Source: Pieris napi
Taxonomy: Eukaryota > Arthropoda > Insecta > Lepidoptera > Pieridae
Direction of reading: 5' to 3'
DNA length: 64,000 nt
NCBI RefSeq assembly: GCF_905475465.1
Contig: NC_062235.1
Location: 9,248,001-9,312,000 of the forward strand
Below, one piece after another: positions 25,506 through 37,700 of this stretch. The translations under genes were made by a program, and so were the position numbers. The notes beneath the pieces were generated by a model. That model was not told where the DNA came from. It saw nothing but the letters and a program-made list of their open reading frames with translations, and ran no database searches. Numbering within the stretch: the stretch's first letter is position 1; the number at the start of each line of letters is the position of its first letter.

Positions 25506-26929
25506 AAATGATACGATATGTAATTAGTATTTTTGATTATAGTAAGGAATCTTGACAACAAATTGACTTTAATTTAAACATATGAATTCTAAGATATATA
25601 TTTAATACTTAAAAGTAGAAATGAGTATTATTATTATATATTTAAATATTATAAATGAAACCTAGAAATGTACTGCTAACCCTCACCTCATGTTTTTGCT
25701 TTATTATAAAATTTATTACATAATGTTAATGACATGTATAGAAAATCTGCATAAATACGTATATTTCTGCATTAAAACTGGTCAAACCGCATGATGCAAC
25801 AACGAGTTACTCTATCATCATCTCATTTTAATATTATAATTCCAAGGGTTTATAAATGCATAATTTATTTTAATTGTTTAAGCTATTTCTGTCACACGTT
25901 TTAGTAACTTTTATAATTATTTTTACTGCAAAATAATTCGTTATGTTTGACATTTAATTAGCACGAAACATTTTCCAGCCTTCACTTAAGTATGGCCTAA
26001 TTTAATAATTTTACCGTTCATATTATTTTTTCTTGTTCTCATTAAGTGGTATGAATCCTAGGTAAACAAAATTATTTATTTATAAAATTACTTTAACTAA
26101 ACAAATTTGACTTTAAAAATAAAACCGTTTTCGAAATTTTATATTGAATCAATTCAAGAAGTAGTATTTAAAACCTAACGAAGGGATATTAATATATCAA
26201 TATGGTAATACTGATCTTGTTTTTAATTTTTCCAATAGGAGCATATAGAGAGGATTTAGAGTAATAATAATAATTTATTTGCATTAATGGTATAAAAATG
26301 TTATGGTGGTACAATCTAAAGTTCACATATTCTGCCAGACGTAATGGCGTGCAAATTTGTTTTAAAAGGTATAATTTTACATACAAGTTACAATTACATT
26401 ATGAGTAATATCATTAGTCAATTCTTATATTAATTGATCACATCATAATCACATTATTAAAATATATTATTACATCAAATTAATATTAATTATAATGTTT
26501 CACCCAAATAATCTTTAATATAAAATTATTTATTTTCCAAAAGTACATTAAGTCGATTTTTAAAAACAACAGCATAGACGCATAGACACTTTCCATTTTT
26601 CGGGTATTTTACGCTTACAACATTTAAAAGCTAGTTAAGTCTTATATAAAGATATTTAGTTGGTTGAAGAGGAAACCTTTCACTGTATGAAAGTTCATCG
26701 ACTCAAAATACGTAGAATTAATTCGTTAACACGCGACGAGCGCGTGGTTTGCTCTCCTTTACGTTGTAAACACCAACCGGTTATTGTAATTATTAGATTT
26801 TACCCAACATGTTGTTGTCTATAGTTTTACCTCAATCACAAACCTATATTATTGTTTGGCTATTGCTTAATATTATGAAAACGAAACAATCCCGTAATAA
26901 TATGTGTATACTTAGTTACACCTTAACTC
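25506..26929. other. Gene-free stretch
   Basis: AT-rich with no recognisable gene. An AATAATAATAATTT run near 26,262-26,280 followed by TTGCATTAATGG may be an old retroelement tail. Confidence 0.4.
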
Positions 26930-27175
26930 CTGCCCTGCGATTCTGTAACTCACTTCACGAACTCACACAGCGGTTTTCGCATCGGCGGTCGCTCTCAAAT
27001 CAGTCGTGAAGCAGTCATTTTATGATTTGGCATTCTGAAAAGGTGGGAGCTTGTAGTTTATTGTTTATCAGAATGCCAAATCATAAAATGACTGCTTCAC
27101 GACTGATTTGAGAGCGACCGCCGATGCGAAAACCGCTGTGTGAGTTCGTGAAGTGAGTTACAGAATCGCAGGGCT
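26930..27175. mobile_element. Complete fold-back MITE (family 1)
   Basis: A 246-bp near-perfect palindrome. The left arm starts CCTGCCCTGCGATTCTGTAA and contains AACTCACACAGCGGTTTTCG, GCATCGGCGGTCGCTCTCAA and GATTTGGCATTCTG. The right arm is its inverse, ending TTACAGAATCGCAGGGCT. A spacer of about 30 bases (GTGGGAGCTTGTAGTTTATT) separates them. Arms of more than 100 bp with almost no mismatch imply a young copy. There is no coding capacity. The same family occurs at 8,777, 46,846 and 59,340. Confidence 0.95.
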
Positions 27176-28104
27176 GAACTGCAAATGTTTGTTAAAGGAG
27201 GCTGAAAAACAATCGACTACCTAACAACAAAATACTACTTCTTTTATGATTATTTAAAAAGGGTAATTTATCTTTAGCGTATTACAGCTGTGTTAAATAG
27301 AATTTGTAAGTTATTAAAACATAAATTTGATACTATAAAATCGACTTGCTGGCCCCGCATATCCCAAGGGTCGCGAACAATGAATCATTCGACATTGGAT
27401 GGTGTTCACAAATTCCGTTGCATTTAAAATTGTATTTATAATTTTAAATGTAGGTCAATGGAAATATTCTCGATATTATAAAACTATTCATTTCCAAACA
27501 ACGAAATTATGGTTCAGTCTGATTTTCAACTTAATTATATTGCAGCATATAAGTAAGTAACCAGCAGTAAAATCTATTAATTATAAATATATGTTATAAG
27601 TAAAACAAATTACATAAAACAGAAAAATTCAAAAAGAATTGAAATATATTTTCATAATAAAATCTTAAAGTCCACTGATTTAAATAAGACCATTATGAAT
27701 AATAAGTACTGACAAAAATACTGACCTGGGAAGAAATTTATCGGTAATCGCGAATTTTCTCTTCGATTTTGTCATTAGCACCCAAGTTATTGGAAAAAAT
27801 ATAAAAAATTACACGCCGAATAGAAAATTTTGCCGATGAACACGGGGACCGAATTAAAACTGACTGTCTGAGAGGATGTAGAGAGCTTTAAATGTAAACC
27901 AGCTTGGGACTCGTTGGACGACGTCACCTCAACTCGTACAACTTGTATAGCTACGCGTCATCCGCATAATTTATTCAATTAGGCGGATTTTTCCAGTTCT
28001 TATTTAATCCTTTTCTTTCATTTCATCGAATTTCGTAATTATTGACCAAAACATATGTGACAAGTTACACATAATTTAATTTGTATAAATTGAAGCGAAC
28101 AACT
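27176..28104. other. Gene-free stretch
   Basis: Nothing recognisable in this AT-rich sequence. Confidence 0.45.
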
Positions 28105-28262
28105 TTTTTTTTATTATGTTACACGAGGGAAACGGGCAGGAGGTTCACCATACCCCGATATGAAACCCCGCCAATGGAGGCTCGCACTGCCAAAAGGCTC
28201 GCAAGCGCGCTGCAGGCCTTTTTTAATATGCTCTTTTCTTGAAGGACCTTTAGTGGGGCGCG
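28105..28262 (-). mobile_element. LINE 3' tail, antisense
   Basis: In reverse complement it carries the family tail ending CCTGCCCGTTTCCC plus an A-rich end (the plus-strand T-run at 28,105-28,115), preceded by diverged versions of the segments seen at 53,575-53,690. It lies about 500 bases downstream of the Ir93a stop codon. Confidence 0.65.
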
Positions 28263-28764
28263 GCCAAAATTGCCTTAAGAAACGCTCAGTTGTGGAACTA
28301 CTATTAATACTGTGGTTACTGTAGCAATTTTCGAAATATTTAGCTCGTATTATGAGATATAATAATCACACAAAACTTGTAGTATAAGTATTACTACGAA
28401 GTTAAAATATTGTTAAGTCAGTCAGAATATTATTGAAAATGTATCCAAGACAAGACAAGAAATATGCGCACGTGCTGATTTGCACGCTAAGGTTTCTCTG
28501 CTGAGTTTACGCAAAAAACGGCCTTTTGAATACGTTGATTGCTTTATTTTTTAAATCTTATAGCTGAATTTTTTATAATAAAACAACAACTATACTTTTT
28601 CAATTTCTATTTGCTACTGCTACTTAGTAAATAGGTAAAATTTAATATATGGGAAAATACGATTACTGGCAATAAAATACACGAAACATGAAATTTATTG
28701 CCCTTTCACTTACGATGAATTGAAACTTATTATATATTTAGTATGTCTCTTCTATTACATTTTT
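28263..28764. other. 3' flank of Ir93a
   Basis: It holds the probable poly(A) signal of Ir93a: on the minus strand AATAAA at 28,699-28,694, about 66 bases past the stop. Otherwise there is no gene. Confidence 0.6.
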
Positions 28765-31700
28765 TTAATTCAAGTAAGGCTGAATGACCACTTGCTCGAT
28801 CTTCTTTTTTCTTCTATTCCAACACCATTCGGTCAACAAAACTGTTGTAGCTGAAAGAACGCCTGAAAAATGCGATTATTATTAACATAATTTTAGGATT
28901 ATTTGTGTCGTACTTGGGCCTACGATGAAGAAAGAAAGGGTGTCTATCTCGATAGATGATTAATCAAACAGATTCTGATATCTGATGTCCACATTAAGGG
29001 TTATTATGTTAATACAAAATTACAATTATTCATTTATTTACATTTATTAACACTTGGTTGCATTTCATATTTGGTACATATACATTCAAATAACATAGGT
29101 TATTAGGAGGCAACTGGCAGCCTTATTGCTAACAAGCGATTTATTCCAGGCAACCCTAGTTTGGGAAAAAGAAAAAAGTTATACTGAGGATAAAGTGCGT
29201 AACTAAATAACAAAAAGATACAGATAACAAACGTAGACTGCAATTACAAAAAAAAACTAAAAGCTAATCTTAAGAGTCATGGATCACAATGCTAGATTCT
29301 AAAATACGTAAAAATAATATATTTACAATACAAAACAATATCAATACAAAAAAATTATTACAGAAGTCACGATTAAGACGGAAAGGATATCTTTACGAGG
29401 TGTTTATGTCTATACTTACTTAAGACTTTTAAAAAGAAGATTTTTCAAAAACTAACTTGTAACTCGAAGTATTATATTATAATGTAATAAGAACTTTAAA
29501 AATATCAGTTCAAATAGTTAGACGTATAACATAATAATAAAAAGTGGAATGGTCACAAAATTATGCTTGTTTTTGTTAAAATGCAAATGTTGATTGGGGA
29601 ATTTTTAGATTCTAGTAATGTCGGATCAGACTGGTACAGCGAGACAACCACGTGCTGTGGTCGTGGTAAATGACCGCTATACACCGATGTAATGTGGCGA
29701 CCGTGGAAAAGTTCAATACTGGTTTGATGCATTTTTAATGAATCACCATACTTGTGTCAGAAATTAATACCAAATTATTAAAACAGACCAAAGAACTCAG
29801 CCACTTTTGAAGGCAGCTATATTTATATGACAACCAAGTGACATATGTTGCTGTGAAACTTCTTAGACGCATGAGGGTAAAATTTTTGCACGAAGATGTG
29901 CATGCAGCGTTTTTGTCGAAGAAAAGGGAGAGAGCGATTGAGACTTGAACATCGATGGTGTTTTTAATACATATAAATATAATTATTATTTTATTAAGTA
30001 ACTAAATTACCATTTTTTTTGTTGGTTTTGTATTTTTATAAGGACAAAGACCCAAGACCTTTTTTGCTAAGACCCAGTTGGCTATTTTAGAAAATGTGGA
30101 CATAATTTCGCAATTATGAAAATAATTAATTTGTTATATTATTTGACGATTGTTACCATATTTATGGTGGTACTTATATATAATTTCTATAGCTTAAATA
30201 CTCAATAATTAATTTATAAAGAAGTTTCACTTCTGACATGTGTACTTTGTACGCACGCACTTTTTATTTATTTCTAAAAAGACAAAAGACATGAAACTCA
30301 GCCTTTATTGATGAAATAATTTGACGTTTTAAGTATTTTTTACTTATTATTTATGTTTCCCATCGTTTAAATCTACCCTGAATATCCACAAATATTTCAA
30401 CATCAAATTAAAAGTCAAATCGGTCTAGCCATTTTCGTATTTAGCGAGACACGTACTGCATTTTATGTGTATATTTATATATATACATACTCAATCATAT
30501 TTAACTCTATATATATATAGAGTATATATACGTAGAGTTAAATATGATATACCTTCCTCCCTTCTTCTGTAGATTAAGGAGCTACAATTCCACAGACAAA
30601 GAAACACACAAATACATACTTCTCTTTTGCAGTTGTTAACAAGAAAAGCTAAGAAAATAATACGATACATCACCTAGAAACAGAACAAAGAATGAGCCCT
30701 GCATGTCACTGAGGTTGACAGTATGGTTATTCACTTCCCAAGTCATAGTGGAGCTCTGCCAACACCGGTCACGCTTTGGTAAATAAGCGCTCAACCATTT
30801 TGATATGAGCCCTGCTTTTTGCATGCGATTAATTCTGAAACCTCTCAGTTGATAAATATCATTTGTGTTACCAAACTTAAAAATTGATATAAAAATTAAA
30901 CAAAATATAAGAAAAAGCCTTGAATATTTTTTTCTATTAAAATTATTTAACAGGGCGTGTAGGCTGTATTAATGTTTTTAATTTATAAAAATATAACAAA
31001 TAATATTTTGCAGTCCTTTTTTTTTCCTTTTTATACAATGCTTAAAGTACGTTAATGTATAAGTCTATTATAATCTACATAAATATTATAATACATATTA
31101 TGTTCTATGGCTACAGTTCAAAATAAATAAAAACTTTATCATTAAACTTTATTTTCAGTCAAGCCAATTTAAAAACTGAATTGATAGATTCTTACTCTTT
31201 ATTAATAACAGGCAGGTATGGACTAGCACCAGGTACGATTAAGGCGATTCTTTCCTCCATAAACTCTTCAAAACCTACAAAAAACAATATACTAATATAA
31301 TTTAAAATAATTTGCCCCTAAACTTAACGCCTGAGCTGAGGAATATTTTATCCATCACCACTTTTGTAGTAATTTTCAATTAATCAAACATGACAAAACA
31401 TTTAACTATTTCAGTTATATAACGACAACCGTCAACCACCCAAGCACAGCGTAAGTTGTTGCAATAATTTAACCATGACAGTTGACAGTGACACTCCTTT
31501 ACGTATACGCATTTCTTTTTTTAAAATCTTCTTGGTACTAAGTTGGTCTCATCTAAAATATGTTTGTAACCTATGCATTATTGCTACACGCCTAACACAT
31601 ATATGTATTTATATATGAATTTTACCTTGACTTAATGTAATAAATATGTTATTCTAACCTTATATAATTAGAATATTGTGAAGATAACGTTGATATGGTA

Positions 31701-34700
31701 ACGAACCTATTTAACATATGAAAAAACGATATAAGGAAAATATAGATGATATTATAGATTTAATTTACGATTTGTTTATCACAAGATTCGTCGTCTCCGA
31801 TGTCCTTCTATATTAAAAACTTAACTTTCTCATTAGTCTAGTGGTTATTATGTTCGACCATACATTATAAAGTCACCTGTGTTAAAAAATTTACGATAAT
31901 TACACATCCCCGTAGCCCGGATGTGTACGCTGTACGTAGAAAGTCCTGCGTCTGATGGAAGTATGACAGTTATGGAATAGAGACTGTATATACATGCAAG
32001 TCTCAATAGATATGAACGACTGTGACCAAGTTGGCCTGGAGAACGTTATGGTATGTAAGTTTATTGAACAATCACAATGGCACAAATTTTATGTAAGGTG
32101 TGAAGATCACTGAGAACATACCAACAACGGCATAAAAGTCATAAGAGTTTTGATAAAATATAAAACATCTTTAAATTTTGTAAAGCTGTTAAAACTTTGT
32201 TAGGACATCTTGTCAAGTATACAATTATTTAAGTTTAAACTCATTATTAATATGTATTTACCTAAAACAAAATCACAAGAGTCCGTGGCCACAGTGTCGG
32301 CTCGCATTATATAATTTAATCTCAACTTCCAATCCACCATCACGTGACGCTCCTTTCTGACCCGGTTAAGTAAATTTGCCCCTAAAAACAATGATTAATT
32401 ATAGTTAAAATAAACTACTAGGTTACTAGCCGCTACCCATGCGTAGATGATGGCCATTTTGCTTATTACAAATTAAAACTAGTATATTATTTCTGGTACA
32501 CAATAATCCTTTCGTCGTTTTATAAGGAAAAGAACTTTATATGGCACGTTAAGTGAAATCGTGTTTTTTTTTTAAATCTTTCTTTCTTGAAATTGACATT
32601 TGACTTAATGAGGTAATCTGGGCGTCTTTAAGATTGAACTAAATTGATTATTATACGAACATTACTATTTGGTACGGCTATTTTGATTTTGATTTTTTTA
32701 AGGAATTATCAAAGACTATATTATAGCCACTACGTTATAGCAATATATTAACTATAAATATATCGATGAATAATTTCCTAACCTGACGTGATGTCTAATA
32801 CCAGTCTCGGCATTGCACGGCTGAACACTTATTTTTAAATATTTTGGAAATAAATGTAATTACTAAATACTATAGCTATATGGTAATTAATTAATTCATA
32901 AAGCATTGCAGTAGCTATTGACTTTATTCGTAACACACAATTTAAAATCGAACCACCTTGGCAAAAACTCAGTTTTGTAAGTCGCAGCTAAGTCAAAAAG
33001 CGCATTAGATTTAAGCATAATTACATCTTTAGACTATTCGTTTGTCGAATTTTAAACTGCGGAAAATTAAAAAAAAATTGATTGCGGTACTAAAACATTA
33101 TACGTTTTGTATAACTGTAGTGTAACCATTTTTCCGACCAATTCAATATAAGACGTTGGATATGAGATTTTCCGCTACAAAGAAAATTTCCATACAAATA
33201 GAAACATCTGTCCGTTGTTTTACTTACGTATACGAGGTATATAAAATACCGTAAAACCGTTTTAAAACTTTTCACGATGTTTCTTTTGGAATTTTAAAGT
33301 AAGTTATATATAATATAGTAAAATAATAGTATCAACTATGTTACCTTTAGACTAAATATATTTTATGCAGGTACTTTTAGATCCCGTATACATAATTAGA
33401 AAAGTATTTTAGGTTATTTCTTAAGTGACTTATAATATATCAAGGCATTGTCATTTTAAACATATATTGTAATCCTACCAGCCATATTGTTCGCTTCCAT
33501 TGCGGTCAGTGAACTCGTCAGCTCAGCACCTTTTAGTAGAGACACATATTTTGGATCATCTGAGTTCTATAATGAAAAATATATGAATTTAGATTTTAGT
33601 AGAGATAGGAAGATTCTATGTGCTTTCACTGTTTTTTCACGGATATCGATAATACGAATAGTGATCGAAGTTGTTGACTAGATAAAGATGAATTGAGAGC
33701 TGTCTTCAAAGAGAAACCTGAAGCTACAGTAGCTGTATTGAATTAAGAAAACGATATTAGAAATCGGGCAAATGTAAAATAATAAATCGCGAGAAATTAT
33801 TTTTACTTTTAAAGTGTATAAATAATAAAAATTGTAACTCAGAATGGGTCTAGTACCGTAGTAATAAGACAGTGAACAATTTATACCTAAATAACCTTTA
33901 TAGATCGTGGCTACGGTCTTTATTTGTTGAATTGTTAACATTTTAGACGCAAGTTGGCCACCGTTCGGTGTCTAACATGTCGTCTATTTTTAGTTTACAA
34001 GGCGTTAAGAATTTCGTGAAATAATACAATACCTTTAATTCACGTTCTAAATAAGATCCCTTATTAATTGACCATGTATAAGTTGCTCTATTCAGTAACA
34101 GTTCACTGACAGTAGTCACAGGAATTTCCAGTTTAGGGAAGGTTAGAAATGCGACAAGATTCCCAGAGTACGTTGTAACAACCACTAATACCACTATCCA
34201 CCAAGTACCAACTACTAGTCTACCACTATCTGCTCGTGGGAGGTACATTCCACCTGCAAAGAAAGCCCAGCACGTTGCACGCAAATGTTTGGATAAATGT
34301 TTTGACTTAGTTACACCAGAACACTAGAACGGAACTCGCAGGTTTAGCAGTTATATATATTATAGTCTTAAATAGCTTATATACACTTAAACATAGAAAT
34401 ATATATAAATAATAATAAACTATTTGAATCAGATAAAGTGACTGTTTACTTGTTTAACTTTAAAACTTCTGAACACTTGAAACCTTGAACTCCCACTGCA
34501 CAAACAAAATTATAATTTCCTTGAATTTACAATAAAAATAAATTGTATCTTATCAACAACAATGCCTGTTTGTTTTCTTATTTATTAGCTAATTAAATAT
34601 GTGGCTATTGAGGATAGTGGAATAAAATAGTTTTAAACAGGTAATAAGGTAATTAAAGTTACGCTTTATCTAAATTTTAAAGAATTGATAATAATTTTCT

Positions 34701-37700
34701 AAAATGTTGTACCCGAACTGTACAACATTTAGCTATAGCCTTTTCCTTATAATTGGTATTTCTAAATTCAGCATCAAAAGAGAATAATAATCGTCGCTTT
34801 TAAATAATGAAAATTAACCCATATAAATTGTCCCTACTCTTGCTTTTCTCTAATTTCATGCATATTATAAGATTCGTCATACGCTCCGCAATTGAAATTC
34901 TTACGGAAGTGCGTTTAAATAAAACAAATCTATTGATATCACCTGTGTTCGAAACAAGAATCTCTAGGGAAATTAATCTTTTTGTAAACTATCAGGAATA
35001 TTCCGTGATCGAAAAATATAAAAGATATTTCAGTTATTCTAAAATGTACGGGCCGCTGGGTAGATATTTCTACGTTAAGATTAATGTTCTATATTAAAAA
35101 TACGAATTTCTGAAAATGTTATAATGAAAATTGTCTCGTAATCCCTCAATCGGGCTTGGGACAAACGCCTACGTCTGCTCCATTAATAATTTTTCGTCTG
35201 AAGGCACACCACTGAAGCCTATGACTAGTGGCGTGGGGTCTTTAGAATATTTTCTGTCACCCAAAGAGGTTTTTTTGGTGCGCATAGAAAAAAATGGTTC
35301 GATTGCATGAACCGGTTAAGAGATGCACCTCTAAGTTAACATAATGTTAAAATTATAGAAAACTTTCGCAATACGATCGGAAAAATCAAATACAATTTTC
35401 CATTTTTTTTATTCTTTTGCAAAAAAAAATTGCCATATCCTTCCTCAGCTTTCGTTAATTAATATAATTAAAAACAGTAAAGAAACTTCATGATGTTGTC
35501 AAATTAATATTACCTTGAATACAACCTTTTAACCGGCACTGAATGACCGGAAATGCTTTTGCGAGCCAACTGAACTGAACACGGATGTGTTCACGAGCAG
35601 CAAGCACGAAGTGTCAACCGCTAAAGAAAGCAGCTAATAACTCACCTTGTTGCAATAAAGCCCCGTAAACATACCACAAACAATTATGTATAGTCGATAA
35701 TCCTCCTTCTCTTGTGATATCCTCAGCATCGTAAAAAGGGCTTATTCTATGTATTATGAATAATGTTGGCCCCATAAAAATCACTGCAAATCCTAAACAA
35801 AGCCATGTCTGGAAACATAAATTAATTCAACTCTTAGATGATATGTTACTGGTTTGCAATAAAATCGTTAATTCGACGATGAAACTACATTGTTACTGAC
35901 AATTCAAATATTATTATTTAAATAGATATCTATTAGTAGTAGTATGCTATAGTATATAATAATTTTAACAAAGTTAACAATAATATAAATAATCTTGACC
36001 GCTAAATGTGTGAAATGTAAACTGAAGTGCTTTGGCACAATTTCAAAGCCCACTTCATTTAACTATCAAAGTTAACGAGTTCATTTTACAATATGGAGAT
36101 TTGTGGCTTTTAATGTTCTTGAAGTACATTAAAAGCCACAAAGGTATTACATTATATAATACTCACTGGTCGGGCGAGTTATGTATATTAATGCAAATCT
36201 AGTATTTGTTGTATGACTTTAGCAATATTATTATTCTTGTCTTCATTTAGTACAAGATTTAACGTTACATTACTAAAAACAACTGTATACGCATTACGCA
36301 TATATATTTTCATCCAATGAAATATTTTGCGACAGGTTGTATAGCCCCTACAATTCTCCCAAATTGTCTGCCTTTTAATAGCTTCTAGAACTATTATATT
36401 GAATTTGGTAAGAACATTGCGTGAATTTATTTATGCATTAATTATGAATTAATTTATTCATTATGAACTATCTAGCGTTTAAGTTACATTAACACACTTA
36501 TTTAAAACGCAAAATCCAGAACCCAATTCCTTTTCCATTGTAGTCACAAAAGAAGCGGTGAACAAACAAAAGCATAAGTAGAAAAGAAGCAGTAAAAATT
36601 ATCAGGAAATACGAGGGAAATACCTAATGTATAAGTCACCTTCATAAGTACTCTTTCTATGTGGTAGAGGAATGTCCCCCGGTACTTCCTTGGCCCCAGA
36701 GCGCAAGCTGCCGGGGACGGAAGCATCAAAATATAAAAAAGCTTAAACTCTACATACAAGGTACTTACATCGGTTGTAAATGGTAATAAAAATAATAACG
36801 CTCTGCTAAGTTCTCGAGGACGTGCTATCATGAAAGCGTACGGCTGAATACTCACAGGAATTGTGTAGTTTATACCTTAAATGAAATAAAAAGTTAAAAG
36901 GTTTCCTTTGATTGACACTTTAAGCATTTACATATTTACGTTGTATAAATACAGCCACGTATGTCAATGAAGGTATCTGTTAAAGCTTAACTGACCGACA
37001 TCTTAAAACCCGAAGGAGGCATACAATTCTTGTTTTGTTGTTCATATATATTATCATATTAGAAAAGAACTTCCCTCAAAAAAGGACGCATGAGAAGGCA
37101 TGGTTGTGAATACATTTTAATTGAAACGGATCCTTTATATTAAGCAATACATCAGAGCCCATTTGTTCCAGTTTTAAATTTCCCGTTTTATTTTAAGCGA
37201 AACATTTATAGTCCAGGGATGTATTAAACGTATTTAATTGCAGTGCATTACGTGTTGGGACTGCTACAATGTAAATGCGAGTGCTACTATGAAAATCTAA
37301 TTATAATTTAGTTTGTGAACCTTCTCGAACCAACCATTCAACTTTGCCATAGCCTAAACAAGCATCTTATTTAGAGGTATATCCTCTAAATAAAATGCTG
37401 CGGAGTACTTGACATAGTGATTGTAAGAATGTGGGGAGAGGCTTTGAAAGAGTAAATCTTGAATCGCTTAACTTATTTTCTATAGGTACTACTGTGACAC
37501 TGAGGAGGTTATGGAAAAATATAAACTTTGTTAAAATTATTTCAGTACTTCTAAGGCCATCTGGCTACATACGCTTGCTAAAAAACCAGTGGTCCGTTTC
37601 GTTTTATTTTTTTTTTCTCTAATAGTCAAGTTGGTAACCAGCCTTTTGTGTCGGACATACGTCGCCGACTTTTTGGCATGCCGGTTTTCTCGCGATATTT

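Noticed and set aside
29590..29960. Possible coding block in Ir93a intron 18 region (GC-richer patches)
   Set aside because: Frames are broken and no family is recognisable; possibly old transposon debris, but not supportable.
33943..34032. Extension of Ir93a exon 14 past Lys686
   Set aside because: The reading continues to a stop with unrelated residues. The GT at 34,032 splices in phase to exon 15.
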